Origin: JAFANK01 sp036741695
GTDB lineage: Bacteria; Vulcanimicrobiota; Vulcanimicrobiia; Eremiobacterales; Eremiobacteraceae
Assembly (NCBI GenBank): GCA_036741695.1
Contig: DAINRU010000020.1
Span: 1-40,183, forward strand
Length of the DNA: 40,183 nt
Reading direction: 5' to 3'
In this document: positions 7,636 through 16,698 of the stretch, piece by piece
How positions within the stretch are numbered: position 1 is the first letter of the stretch
Layout of the letters: every line of letters begins with the position of its first letter
Made by a program: the position numbers and the translations under genes
Notes under the pieces: generated by a model
Told to the model about the DNA's origin: nothing
Database searches by the model: none
The model's input: the letters and a program-made list of their open reading frames with translations, nothing else

Positions 7636-9813
7636 ATGGCGTGCGATGAGATTCGCCGCCACACCCCAACATCGACGAGCTGCCCGGCCATGACGAGCGA
7701 GCACGGCGCGACCGTGGCGGCCAGAGCCGCGCGCCGCGCCGCGATCAGCCTGGCGCTGTGGCACATCCGCGGCGGCGAGCAGGTGCGCCGTCTGGCGGCC
7801 TCGGGAGCTGCCGCTTGCGACGACTTGTGCACCCTTGCCGTGCTGGCAGACGAATTGCGCGTGCCCGACGTGGCGCTCGCGCGTGCCGCTGCAGATGAGG
7901 ATGACGCGGCGAGCCGGCTCGCGCATATCATCTATAGTGCGCGGCTCGTGCTGCGGTCGGCAGGTTTCGAAGCGGCGAGCGTCACGGATCAGATCGCTCC
8001 TGCCCGAGAACACTATGCGCCTGATGCCGCAGGTTCGGGGACAGAACAGATCGTCGGCAGTCTGACGCAGGCGTTTGAAATCTTCGCCCGCGCGGGAGTG
8101 AGGCGGGTGCGCGCGCCGCGTGCCTTGCTCGACTCTCTGCCTAACGGTGCTCCAGAATCGACCGGCGCCGTGGGTCGACTGCTTGTCGCGGTGTACGCAG
8201 ACGATCCCGAAGCGTTATTGCCCGCACTGTGCGGCTCGCCGTATCTCCTCGACCCGGCCCATCTGCGCATGGCGCTGGCTCGCGCGCGCGAGAAGGGAGC
8301 GGCATCAGCCAGGGAGGCCTTGGCGTCTGCTGTCGGCGTGCTGCCGGGTGCGCAGGCCAAGGATGCGGCGCTAGCGGCGCTTGCAGCCATCGACGCGGCG
8401 CGAGCTCAGGGCAACGACAGCTCGCTTGCCCGTGCCGCCGCCTCGCTCGCGGCGGCTCTGCAGGAGCACGCGCGTGCGAACGGGTCTGCTTTTGACGACG
8501 CGCAGCTCTCTGACGTGATCGCCGCCGCCCAGGCCGCAGACATGATATGGGCGCGTGCGAGCTCCGCGCCGCCGGCGTCGCGTCGCGTCGCGGACCTGCT
8601 CGAGTCGCTGACGAACGTGACGATGGGAGAGAGTATGACGCTTGTGGCCGATGACGGCGCAGCGCCACTACCCGAAGCCAGCGTGACGTTCGCTCGTGAC
8701 TTGAGCGCGCCGATCGGCTGGGACGCGTTCGCGGCAGCGCTCGACATCGACGCCGGCGCGCGCGAGGTGGTCTCCCGGCCGGGACTGGGTGTTGTCGTCT
8801 CGGCGCCGCTTTCGGGCGCTGTCGTCACGTATCTCATGGACGATGCGCGCGCGTCGCTGACGTCAGGGTCGTCTACGCGGGGGTACGCTTGGCCGCCAGC
8901 GGAGGCAGCGGAGCTTCTGACCGCCCCGGCCATGACGTTTTCCGCGTCGCGGCTCAACGCGTACGTCAAGTGTCCGCGGCGCTGGTTCTACGAATATCTG
9001 TGCGAGGCGCTGGATGATCCGTCGTCGCTGTACGCGTCGTACGGCAGAGTTGTCCACGATGCGCTTGAGGCGCTGCATCGCCGGATCCGCGTGCCGAGCG
9101 ATTACAGCGCGCCGTTCATCCTTGACTGTCTGCTGCGCGAGCTCGATACGGCCTTTGGGAAAGCACGTGCCGATTTCAGCTCGCAGCTCGAATATGAGGT
9201 TTCGCGGATGCGCGCGCGGCGGATGGCGGAGCACTACGTGCGTTGGCTGGCGGCAGAAGCGTCAAGGGCTCCGATGGAGATCGTGCACGTCGAGCTCTTG
9301 GCGCGACAGCGCTTCGGCGGTCACGATTTCATCGGCTATATCGACCGGATCGATCGACCGCTCGGCGGCGGACCGGTGACGATTTTGGATTATAAGACCG
9401 GTCGTATCGATACGGACCCCCGTGCATACCTGGCCAAAGTCCGGCGCGGCGACGAAGCGCAGCTCGCGCTGTATTACGCGATGCGCCGCGCGAGCGGCGA
9501 TGAAGTGGCGCGCATCGCGCTCGTCTCCATCCGGGATCCGCGCGATGCCGCCTGGATTCTGGCGCTCGATATCAAAGACGACGCGGGCAAGGCGGTCATC
9601 GAACGCGAGCCGCACGACGGCGTACTACGCGCCACCTGCTCGCGGGCGGATCTCGAGGCCTCGCTTGCCGCGCTTGTCGAGCGTTGCGACTTCCTGACCA
9701 CCCAGGGGTTGACGCACTTCCCGGTGGGTGACGATCCTCCGTGCAACTTCTGCGCCTACGCGCGCAGCTGTCGCGAACGGCCCCCGGACGGAGAACGCAT
9801 CTTTGCGCGTTAG
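7636..9813 (+). CDS. AddB/RecB-like PD-(D/E)XK nuclease with probable 4Fe-4S cluster
   Basis: 725 residues from ATG 7636, two bases after the Fic stop; ATG 7690 is an alternative. The C-terminal third is a RecB-type nuclease: CPRRWFYEYL, YGRVVHDALEALH (His474), IDRIDR (Asp570) and ILDYKTGR (Asp585, Lys587). Four cysteines, C446 plus C703, C706 and C712 in PCNFCAYARSC, match the AddB arrangement that staples the nuclease with a 4Fe-4S cluster. The first ~440 residues are Ala-rich and show no Walker A motif, so unlike full AddB (over 1100 residues) the helicase half is missing or degenerate. The next gene supplies a helicase. Probable role: end processing in double-strand-break repair, as a compact AddAB-like pair; a defence role cannot be excluded. 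Confidence 0.85.
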   Translation: MACDEIRRHTPTSTSCPAMTSEHGATVAARAARRAAISLALWHIRGGEQVRRLAASGAAACDDLCTLAVLADELRVPDVALARAAADEDDAASRLAHIIYSARLVLRSAGFEAASVTDQIAPAREHYAPDAAGSGTEQIVGSLTQAFEIFARAGVRRVRAPRALLDSLPNGAPESTGAVGRLLVAVYADDPEALLPALCGSPYLLDPAHLRMALARAREKGAASAREALASAVGVLPGAQAKDAALAALAAIDAARAQGNDSSLARAAASLAAALQEHARANGSAFDDAQLSDVIAAAQAADMIWARASSAPPASRRVADLLESLTNVTMGESMTLVADDGAAPLPEASVTFARDLSAPIGWDAFAAALDIDAGAREVVSRPGLGVVVSAPLSGAVVTYLMDDARASLTSGSSTRGYAWPPAEAAELLTAPAMTFSASRLNAYVKCPRRWFYEYLCEALDDPSSLYASYGRVVHDALEALHRRIRVPSDYSAPFILDCLLRELDTAFGKARADFSSQLEYEVSRMRARRMAEHYVRWLAAEASRAPMEIVHVELLARQRFGGHDFIGYIDRIDRPLGGGPVTILDYKTGRIDTDPRAYLAKVRRGDEAQLALYYAMRRASGDEVARIALVSIRDPRDAAWILALDIKDDAGKAVIEREPHDGVLRATCSRADLEASLAALVERCDFLTTQGLTHFPVGDDPPCNFCAYARSCRERPPDGERIFAR

Positions 9814-9835
9814 TGAAGGCACACGAGGGCTCGAC

Positions 9836-11974
9836 GTGCGCTCTGCACTCAGCCTGAACGCAGCGCAAGCGCGTGTGGTCGGCGCTGCTGGTACGACCGT
9901 CGTGGTCACAGGGCCACCAGCCAGCGGCAAGACCACGGCGCTTGCTGCCCGAGCGCTCGCGCGCCGGGCGTCTGGGGTCGAGCCCCTGATCATCTGCTCG
10001 CACGACTCCGGGACAAACGCCTTCATGAAGGCGATCGAAAGCCTCGGCGGCGCTCGGGGAGAGTGGCGCGCCGCGACCCTTCCGGCGGTCGCCGCGCAAT
10101 GGCTCTCGCAGGCCTATCTTTCCTCGGCCAGTGCGCGCGGCACTATCGTGGGTGGGCGAGGGGCGGCGCGCGAGATCCTGTCGCATGCAGCGCGAGGATT
10201 GCTCGATATGTCCTGGCCGCTCTTCGCGCGCTCCGACATCGATCTGGACTTACCGCACTTGAGCCGGCCAGATGCGTTCCTCGACGAAGCCGCGGCGTTG
10301 TTCGCGCTCTTGCAGCGCTCGCGTGTGACGCCGGAAGAATTCGAGGAAGGCTGCGCGGCCGGACTCGCATCGTTTTACGGCGAGCAGACGGAACGCGCCG
10401 TAGTGCTGCTCCAGGATCCTGTCGTGCACAAGCGCGCGAGCGCACGCGGTCGCGACGCCTGCCGCGTATCGGCGGATGCGCTCGCCGTGCAGCGACGCGC
10501 CGAACGAGACATCGCGGCGATCCTCGTCCAGCTGTATCGAGAATATCGCGCCGTCGCGGCGAGCGAGCCGGTGCGAGCTCCGGAGGACATCACAGACGCG
10601 GTCATCCGCTGGCTGCGCACCGACGAACAGGCGGGCTGTGCGATTGCATCCGCGATCGGCGAGATCATCGTGGACGATGCGGAAGATGCCGAGCCAGCTT
10701 TAGCGAGCGTGCTCGAGGCCATACGTCTGTACCGCCAGTTGCCCGTCGTGCTCGCCGGAAGCGAAGCCGCACGCGTCGATGGATTCGAGGGACGCCGTTC
10801 AGCGCTGGCGGCGCTTGGCGCGGCGGAACGCATCGAATTAGCGCCGCTCGCTGCCCCTGCGGCGCTCGAGGTAGCGAAGCTTCGCGACGAGGCTGAGGAA
10901 TCGGACTGGCTTGCGCAGCGGATACGCGACCTTGTCGCAGCTGGCGTCGCAGCGGAGAGCATCGCCGTGCTCAGCCGCACGGACCAGGCCGCCGCGATCT
11001 ACGCACAGCATCTGCGCGAGCGAGGCGTGCCGGCATCGAAGCCTGGCAGCCGGCTCGAACGCGACGATGAGATGGCCGATCTGCTCGCGCTGTGCGCCGT
11101 CGTGGACGACCCGCTCGACCAGGAACATCTGATGCGCGTACTGTCCTCGCCGCTCGTGGGCCTCTCCGATGCGAGCCTTCGAGCGTTGTGCCGGGACGCA
11201 GGCGAGCGGCGGCAGCTCAGCCTTGAGGTCGGCGTTGTGCCGACCGCAGCGACGACGATCAGTCCGCCGCCGGGCACGCTCGCGCGCAACATGGAGAGCG
11301 GCGATGCCGACGGGATGCTGCCGGAGACCGCGCGTGAACGCATCGTCGCGTTGCGCAAGAACCTGCGGGCATGGCGCGCCCAGTGCCGGCTGCGGTCGCC
11401 GGTCGAGCGTTTGGTCTACCTCGCAGGTGCCGCGGGTTTTCGCGATCGCTGGCACTCGAGCCCGCACGACGGGCGCGAGCGCCTGCGCGGCGATTTCGAG
11501 CGTACCGCCCAGGCGGTGGCGCAGGCTGCGATCTCGTGCACGGCATGTGACTTCCGCACGATCGCTCGCCTCATCGAAGACGAAGTGGTCGCGCTCGGTC
11601 CGGCGCCGGTCGTTCCGGGTGCAGTGGTGACGGACAGCATCGTGGCGGTCAAGGGTTTGCGATTCGAGCACGTCTTCGTCGTGGGCGTGGCGCACGAGCG
11701 CTTTCCGCGCATCTACACCTCGCGGGCGATGGCGTTCTCGCGCACCTACGGATTGATCGTGCGCGAGAACATCGCCGGAGGAGCAGCGCAGACCGCCAAG
11801 TTCGCCTGGTACTATGCGAAGTTCGGCGCGAAAGCGATGTACGTGGACGAAGAACGCCGCGCCCTTGAGTACGGTCTCTCTCGCGCGCGCGTGAGCGCGA
11901 GCGCCACGGGGTTTGGCACACCGCCGTACTGGGCGCGCGAGCACGATCTTCTCGCCGGCTTAGAGAAGCGCTGA
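9836..11974 (+). CDS. UvrD/AddA-like superfamily I DNA helicase without nuclease domain
   Basis: About 712 residues from GTG 9836, which has GAGGG six bases upstream; TTG 9803 or ATG 9728 (inside the previous gene) are longer options. Seen in order: Q-motif-like LNAAQARVV; Walker A GPPASGKTT (Lys32); a Walker B-like IIVDDAEDAEPA (Asp280-Asp281, where the family has Asp-Glu); PVVLAGSEAARVDGF (motif III-like); VAVKGLRFEHVFVVGVAHERFP (motif V region); and EERRALEYGLSRAR (motif VI-like). AddA and RecB carry a C-terminal nuclease; this chain ends after the helicase core, so the nuclease must come from the gene upstream. The order nuclease then helicase matches addB-addA. The Asp for Glu in motif II may slow ATP hydrolysis. 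Confidence 0.82.
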   Translation: MRSALSLNAAQARVVGAAGTTVVVTGPPASGKTTALAARALARRASGVEPLIICSHDSGTNAFMKAIESLGGARGEWRAATLPAVAAQWLSQAYLSSASARGTIVGGRGAAREILSHAARGLLDMSWPLFARSDIDLDLPHLSRPDAFLDEAAALFALLQRSRVTPEEFEEGCAAGLASFYGEQTERAVVLLQDPVVHKRASARGRDACRVSADALAVQRRAERDIAAILVQLYREYRAVAASEPVRAPEDITDAVIRWLRTDEQAGCAIASAIGEIIVDDAEDAEPALASVLEAIRLYRQLPVVLAGSEAARVDGFEGRRSALAALGAAERIELAPLAAPAALEVAKLRDEAEESDWLAQRIRDLVAAGVAAESIAVLSRTDQAAAIYAQHLRERGVPASKPGSRLERDDEMADLLALCAVVDDPLDQEHLMRVLSSPLVGLSDASLRALCRDAGERRQLSLEVGVVPTAATTISPPPGTLARNMESGDADGMLPETARERIVALRKNLRAWRAQCRLRSPVERLVYLAGAAGFRDRWHSSPHDGRERLRGDFERTAQAVAQAAISCTACDFRTIARLIEDEVVALGPAPVVPGAVVTDSIVAVKGLRFEHVFVVGVAHERFPRIYTSRAMAFSRTYGLIVRENIAGGAAQTAKFAWYYAKFGAKAMYVDEERRALEYGLSRARVSASATGFGTPPYWAREHDLLAGLEKR

Positions 11975-12002
11975 CATGTGGAGGCTGGATGACGCAAAGC
12001 AG

Positions 12003-12812
12003 ATGTCAGCCCGCGTACGATGGATAGCCGTGGCGTTGGCGCTCGGGATGCTCAGCCTCGGCGCGCAGACGGCCAGGGCGGACACGCCGCTGACGCTCGG
12101 CGGGGTGAGTTTGGGTGCGTCCGTGCTTGACGCAGTCAAGAGCTTCGGGGCGCCCGGGCTCGTGGCGACCACAGACGACGGCGTGGAGTGGCGCTGGTAC
12201 GATGCGAGGGGTCTGGACATCGACGTGCTCGCAGACTCGTCGCTCATCGTGCGCCAGATCCTCGCGCGCCGTCCGCAGCCGCTCAGCGGATTTGCGTCGG
12301 CGCTCGTCCAGCCACGCGAATTCCCTGTGCTTGAGCGATCCGCGGACGAGGCGGCGCGCACGATGAGGTCGTCAGGCGGCGTGCGCCTGGCCGAGCCTGA
12401 AGACACGATCAGCGCCTGGAGGGTGGTTGTGGCGATCGTCGTGCTGGAGCTGCGCAACGACAACGTGCAACGCATCCTCGCCCTCGACACGGGCGCCGCA
12501 GCTCGTCTGGGATATATCGCCGGTGTGGCGCCGCCGCCCTATCGCGCGCCGCGCCTTCTGGAGCAATACGCCGTCGACTATCCTAAGCGCGCCATCGAGC
12601 GGCGCGCTGAGGGTACAGTCGTGGTCAAAGTCCTCATCGCGTCCTCGGGAAACGTCAAGGACGTCACCGTGCTCGTGTCGTCAGGCGATGCCGATATCGA
12701 CGGGTCGGAGATGCTCTCCATGCGCAGGTCGAAGTTCTTGCCTGCGCACTGCGACGGTCAGCCCTGCGACGGCATCTACGTTGACCGCGAGGAGTATACA
12801 CTCTCCCCCTAG
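12003..12812 (+). CDS. exported protein with TonB C-terminal domain
   Basis: About 269 residues from ATG 12003, where the N-terminus is a good signal peptide (MSARVRWIAVALALGMLSL...ARA). ATG 11976, three bases after the helicase stop, would add nine residues. The middle (DTPLTLGGVSLGASVLDAVK ... VEWRWYDARGLDIDVLAD) is an unrecognised domain. The last ~80 residues are a TonB C-terminal fold: YPKRAIERRAEGTVVVKVLI, then DIDGSEMLSMRRSKFLPA. True TonB keeps an uncleaved membrane anchor and a Pro-rich spacer and works with ExbB and ExbD; none of these is seen. It may be a periplasmic adaptor rather than an energy transducer. It lies downstream of the helicase; the stop is nested in a CTAG shared with the convergent dehydrogenase gene. 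Confidence 0.75.
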   Translation: MSARVRWIAVALALGMLSLGAQTARADTPLTLGGVSLGASVLDAVKSFGAPGLVATTDDGVEWRWYDARGLDIDVLADSSLIVRQILARRPQPLSGFASALVQPREFPVLERSADEAARTMRSSGGVRLAEPEDTISAWRVVVAIVVLELRNDNVQRILALDTGAAARLGYIAGVAPPPYRAPRLLEQYAVDYPKRAIERRAEGTVVVKVLIASSGNVKDVTVLVSSGDADIDGSEMLSMRRSKFLPAHCDGQPCDGIYVDREEYTLSP

Positions 12813-15067
12813 CGCGGGTGGAGCGCCCAAAAGACGCGTTCGGGCGTCATCGGCGTCTCATGCGGAACGGCTCCCGCAGCGTCGCGGATCGCATTGCCGA
12901 TGGCGCCTGCCGGCGTGGTCACCGGCGGCTCGCCGGCGCCTTTCATGCCGCGCGGGCCTTCACGCGACGGGGTCTGCACGATGATGGACTCGATAGCCGG
13001 CGCATCCAGGATGGTCGGCAACAGGTAGTCATGGAAGCCGGTGTTGACGATCCCATGCTCTGCGAAGCGCAATTCTTCGGTCAAGGCGAACCCGAGCGCC
13101 TGGACAGCGCCGCCCTCGATCTGGCCGATGACGCCGTTCGGGTTGATGGCGAAACCGACATCCTGCGCAGTGACGATGCGCAGCACATCGACGCGCCCAG
13201 TGTCCTTGTCGACCTCGACCTCCGCGGCACTTGCGGTGAACGACGGCGCGAGCCAGCTGGCGAAATCATGAGACTGCACGAGCTCGGCATCGAACTCTGG
13301 ATCGCTTTGCTCTTCGGCTTTACCCACACCGACGACCGTGCCGCCGGAGGCGGCCGCAAGATCCGCGAAGGTCACCCCGTGGTCCGGCGCGCCGCGCACC
13401 GCGGCCCGGCCCGCCCGCAGTTCGATATCCTCACGGCGCGCTTCAAGCACGTCTTCGGCCTTGGCGATCAACTGCGCGCGCACGTCGTCGGCCGCGCCCA
13501 GAGCGGCCTGTCCGGCGGAGAACGTCGACGCGCTGCCGCCGACGCCCGAATCGTACGTGCCGGTGGCCGTGTCCGCCAGCGTGAGCGTGATCGCGGAGGG
13601 TTCGATCCCCAGACGATCGGCGACGATGATGGGCAGTGCGCCGGCAGCGGAGCCCGTGCCGACCTCAGGATTACCGCTCAAGAGATGCACCGATCCATCC
13701 TGGCGGATCTCGACCTTGGCCTCCGACCGGCCGCATGACGAGAACCACCACGAGCAGCTGATGCCGCGCCCTCGGCCCGCGGGCAGCGGTGTTCCCCAGC
13801 CAATAGCCTCGGCCGCCTGTCGCAGCGTCTCCTTGACGCTCACCGCATACAGCGTCTGGCCGGTAGGGCTCTTATCGCCTTCCTCCCATGCGTTGCGCAT
13901 TCGCAGCTCGAGCGGATCCATATCGAGGGCACGCGCAAGCTCGTCAAGGTGGAGCTCCTTGGCAAAGGTCGCCTGCGGCCCGCCCGGTGCGCGAACTGGT
14001 CCCGCCACTTGCTTGTTCGTGTAGACGAGCGTGGATTCGAGGTCGAGATGTGGTATGCGATATGGCGCGGATGCGAGCATCGTCGCGATGAGTCCCGTTC
14101 CGGCGCCGTAGCCGATATAGGCTCCGGTGTCGAAGACGAACGAAGCGCGCATGGCGCAAAGCGACCCGTCGTGCGCCGCACCCGTGCGGAACACGGCGCT
14201 ACCGCCATGACGGGGAAAGACGTTTTGCCCGTCTTCGTGACGAGAGAAGATGAGGCGTACCGGCCGGTCGCAGCCCAGCGCCAGCGCGGCGGCATACCAC
14301 TCGGTGGCCATGAGGATCTTGCCGCCGAATGCACCGCCGACGAATTGGTTGATGAAGCGGACTCGCTCCAGCGGAAGCCCGAAGAACGCGGCGAGCTCTT
14401 CGCGGTTGCCGTACGGCGACTGCGATCCGCAGAACACCGTCAGCCCACCGTCGGGCTCGCGGCGTGCGATCGCGCCGCGCGGTTCGATGTAGCCTGGGAT
14501 CCCGGGTGAGAACGTGAAACGCGATTCCACGACCACATCGGACGTGCGCAGCGCCGCATCCACGTCGCCACGGCGAATGCGGTTGTGGCCGCAGACGTTG
14601 CCGTGCAGCACGCGGTTCGGTCCGCGCTCGTAACGCTCCCAGTCGGGATGGACGAGCGGCGCTCCGGGGGCAAGCGCTTGGTCGACGTCCAGGATCGGCG
14701 TGAGAGGTTCGTAGTCGATCTCGACCGCGGCGGCTGCGGCCCGAGCCAGCGCGTCAGTCTCAGCGGCGATCGCCGCGACGGGTTCGCCCGCATACCTGAC
14801 GTAGTCGATCGGGAACAGATGCTGGTCTTTGATGCCGAAGTCAAGAGGCGTGCTCGGCACCGATCCGCTGTAGGCGACGGCGGCGACCCCGGGCATGCGC
14901 GTCGCGCGCCCGACGTCGATGCGACGGATGCGCGCGAACGGGTGTGGAGAGCGCACGAGCACGCCCGTCAATGACCCCGCAAGCGAGAGGTCAGCGACGT
15001 AGATCGCGCTGCCCTGCACCTTTGCTCCAGCGTCAGCCCGCGGCTGCTTCGTCCCTATGATGCTCAC
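12809..15067 (-). CDS. xanthine dehydrogenase-family molybdopterin-binding subunit
   Basis: 752 residues from GTG 15067, one base after the 2Fe-2S subunit stop; the protein then opens VSIIGTKQPRADAGAKVQG, as family members do. ATG 15100 is an upstream option. It binds molybdenum-pterin and hydroxylates the substrate. Seen: the GGAFGGKI cofactor loop, GPVRAPGGPQ, and near the C-terminus GAGEPPVTTPAGAIGNAI with the catalytic Glu (about residue 713). The substrate-selecting Arg/Phe positions cannot be assigned by eye, and aldehyde, purine or aromatic substrates are all possible. The Cys-Ser-Phe-Arg loop of CoxL carbon monoxide dehydrogenase is not seen, so it is not a form I CO dehydrogenase. 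It is the last gene of the three-subunit operon. Confidence 0.9.
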   Translation of the reverse strand: MSIIGTKQPRADAGAKVQGSAIYVADLSLAGSLTGVLVRSPHPFARIRRIDVGRATRMPGVAAVAYSGSVPSTPLDFGIKDQHLFPIDYVRYAGEPVAAIAAETDALARAAAAAVEIDYEPLTPILDVDQALAPGAPLVHPDWERYERGPNRVLHGNVCGHNRIRRGDVDAALRTSDVVVESRFTFSPGIPGYIEPRGAIARREPDGGLTVFCGSQSPYGNREELAAFFGLPLERVRFINQFVGGAFGGKILMATEWYAAALALGCDRPVRLIFSRHEDGQNVFPRHGGSAVFRTGAAHDGSLCAMRASFVFDTGAYIGYGAGTGLIATMLASAPYRIPHLDLESTLVYTNKQVAGPVRAPGGPQATFAKELHLDELARALDMDPLELRMRNAWEEGDKSPTGQTLYAVSVKETLRQAAEAIGWGTPLPAGRGRGISCSWWFSSCGRSEAKVEIRQDGSVHLLSGNPEVGTGSAAGALPIIVADRLGIEPSAITLTLADTATGTYDSGVGGSASTFSAGQAALGAADDVRAQLIAKAEDVLEARREDIELRAGRAAVRGAPDHGVTFADLAAASGGTVVGVGKAEEQSDPEFDAELVQSHDFASWLAPSFTASAAEVEVDKDTGRVDVLRIVTAQDVGFAINPNGVIGQIEGGAVQALGFALTEELRFAEHGIVNTGFHDYLLPTILDAPAIESIIVQTPSREGPRGMKGAGEPPVTTPAGAIGNAIRDAAGAVPHETPMTPERVFWALHPR

Positions 15068-15068
15068 G

Positions 15069-15593
15069 TCAGGCTCGCGACCGGATGCGCGTCGGGGCAT
15101 GCGGCTTCTCGCCCTGTAGCCCTTCGTCACGCAGATGCTGCGCCGCGAGGGCGACGGCGTGCTCGATCGACTGGTAACCCGTGCAGCGACAGATGTTGCC
15201 GGCAAGGGCGGCGCGCACGTCCGCCTCAGTCGGCGAGGGATTCTTCGCCAAGAGTGCTGCGGAGGACATGATCATGCCAGGCGTGCAGAAACCGCACTGC
15301 AACGCGCCGCCCTCCACGAACGCGCGCTGCAACGGATGCAGAGCTCCATCATCGCCGGCGAGCCCCTCGATCGTCGTGATGTCACGCCGATCGGCGTCCA
15401 CCGCGAAGAAGAGACACGCATTGACGGGCGCGCCGTCGACGAGCACGGTGCACGCGCCGCAGTAACCCGTGCTGCACCCCTCTTTCGTCCCCGTCAAGGC
15501 GAGCTGGTCGCGCAGCAGATGCAGGAGAGACTCGTGCGGCTGCACCATCGCGTCGCGGGTCCGGCCATTGATGGAGAACGTGATCGACTGCAT
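15069..15593 (-). CDS. xanthine dehydrogenase-family 2Fe-2S subunit
   Basis: 174 residues. Carries the electrons from the molybdenum site to FAD. The first cluster is plant-ferredoxin type: CSTGYCGAC plus a later Cys in NACLFF. The second is the alpha-helical cluster QCGFCTPGM ... NICRCTGYQSI. Both complete sets of four Cys are present. ATG 15593 overlaps the stop of the FAD subunit as TGATG; the in-frame TTG one codon earlier is unlikely. The Mo-subunit gene starts one base after this stop. Confidence 0.93.
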   Translation of the reverse strand: MQSITFSINGRTRDAMVQPHESLLHLLRDQLALTGTKEGCSTGYCGACTVLVDGAPVNACLFFAVDADRRDITTIEGLAGDDGALHPLQRAFVEGGALQCGFCTPGMIMSSAALLAKNPSPTEADVRAALAGNICRCTGYQSIEHAVALAAQHLRDEGLQGEKPHAPTRIRSRA

Positions 15594-16429
15594 CAAGAAG
15601 CGTTCAACACAGCGCGCTCGACGAGGGTGGCGACAAGCGCGCGCCGGTAGTCGGCGCTCGCTCGTGCATCGCTCTGCGGCCGCGCATCTGACGATGCGGC
15701 CAACCGGGCGGCGTCGCGTGCCACAGATGCCGTCAGGGCCCGACCTTCGAGGAGCGCTTCCGCGCTCGTCGCTCGGATGGGTGAGGGTGCCACGCCGGCA
15801 AGGCCTATGCGCGCCTCGCCGACGACCTCGCCGTCCATGCGCAGCGCAAGCGCGACGGCGACGAGCGCCATCTCAAAACCATGCCGCGTCGTCATCTTCT
15901 GATACGAGCAGTGGCAACGCCTGAGTGGGATGTCGACAGCTGTGAGCAGCTCTCGCGGCGCGAGGACGGGTCGCTGTCTCGCGAGCACCTGCTCAATAGG
16001 GACGGGCGCTGAGACGTCCTCGAGCGCGGCGATCCTGCAGCTCGCTCCGTGGGCTAAAAGCGCCACGGACAGATCGGATGCCGGATCTCCAGAAGCCACG
16101 TTGCCGCCGAGGGTGGCGACCGTCTGCAATTGGGCTGCGCCCATCGTCGACGCCGCAGCGGCGAGCAGGGGCGCGTATTGGCGGACGAGCGGATGGCGCT
16201 GCAGCTGCGCCGCCGTGCACAGCGCACCGACGCGCAGTGCGTCCGCATCCAATTCTACGCCGCCGAGCTCGCCGATGCGCTTGAGGTTGACCAAGGCGGC
16301 TGCACGATGGCCCTCGTGGCGCAACCTGAAAGCAAGCCGCGTGCCTCCGGCGAGGATGCGCGCCTCGGAGCCGAAGCGGTCCAACAGCACGAGCGCCTCG
16401 TCGAGAAAGTTCGGCTCGTAGTATTCCAT
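15593..16429 (-). CDS. xanthine dehydrogenase-family FAD-binding subunit
   Basis: 278 residues. Takes electrons from the 2Fe-2S clusters to FAD and on to an acceptor. N-terminal YYEPNFLDEALVLLDRFG and the flavin loop ILAGGTRLAF (usually AGGTDL) are clear. The second FAD motif is TVATLGGNVASGDPASDLSVAL, and the C-terminal CO-dehydrogenase flavoprotein domain includes EARIGLAGVAPSPIRA. It is first in the operon, order FAD, 2Fe-2S, Mo, and transcribed away from the vitamin B12 operon. Maturation genes (XdhC-like, MoCo synthesis) are not in the window, although a MobA-like transferase lies 6 kb away. Confidence 0.92.
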   Translation of the reverse strand: MEYYEPNFLDEALVLLDRFGSEARILAGGTRLAFRLRHEGHRAAALVNLKRIGELGGVELDADALRVGALCTAAQLQRHPLVRQYAPLLAAAASTMGAAQLQTVATLGGNVASGDPASDLSVALLAHGASCRIAALEDVSAPVPIEQVLARQRPVLAPRELLTAVDIPLRRCHCSYQKMTTRHGFEMALVAVALALRMDGEVVGEARIGLAGVAPSPIRATSAEALLEGRALTASVARDAARLAASSDARPQSDARASADYRRALVATLVERAVLNAS

Positions 16430-16471
16430 CGCGCCGCGCGTTTCTCCAATCGCCCTGGGGAGTCCCTATAC

Positions 16472-16662
16472 AGCGAGCAGGTCGCACGCGACGGCCGTCC
16501 GAAACTGCTTCTCGTTGACGGTTGGGCGCGAAGGAAGCCGGTGAGAATCCGGCGCGGTCGCGCCACTGTGATCGGGGAGCCGCCGGCTCGCCACTTTCCG
16601 GTTGCGGAAGGGAAGGCACCGGCACGCAAGCGATGATCCGAGAGCCAGGAGACCTGCCCGCC
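16472..16662 (+). ncRNA. cobalamin (vitamin B12) riboswitch
   Basis: Contains the signature blocks of the class: GAAGGAA followed by GCCGGTGAGAATCCGGC (16537-16553), GCCACTGTGA (16562-16571), and the B12 box GAGCCAGGAGACCTGCC (16642-16658). GCAGGTC at 16477-16483 is complementary to GACCTGC at 16651-16657 and could close a stem. The genes downstream are all B12 uptake genes, so binding of adenosylcobalamin should lower their expression. The exact 5' edge is uncertain by about 10 bases. Confidence 0.93.
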
Positions 16663-16675
16663 GTCTGAGTGCTCG

Positions 16676-16698
16676 TACCTCTTCGCGCCAAAGAGGTG
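16676..16698 (+). promoter_or_regulatory. riboswitch expression platform: hairpin hiding the ribosome binding site
   Basis: ACCTCTT (16677-16683) pairs perfectly with AAGAGGT (16691-16697) around a seven-base loop. The 3' arm contains the Shine-Dalgarno AGAGGTGG of the permease start at 16707. No T-run follows. This fits translational, not terminator-type, control by the aptamer just upstream. Confidence 0.75.

Noticed and set aside
9728..9835. ATG start at 9728 for the helicase
   Set aside because: It lies deep inside the nuclease gene, the extra residues read as a shadow of the cysteine cluster, and GTG 9836 has a good ribosome site.
10838..11944. Minus-strand open frame of 368 codons
   Set aside because: Opposite the helicase motifs V and VI; Arg/His-rich and without recognisable domains.
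12809..15067. Form I carbon monoxide dehydrogenase (CoxL)
   Set aside because: The CoxL active-site Cys-Ser-Phe-Arg loop is not present; the gene is only safely placed in the wider molybdenum hydroxylase family.
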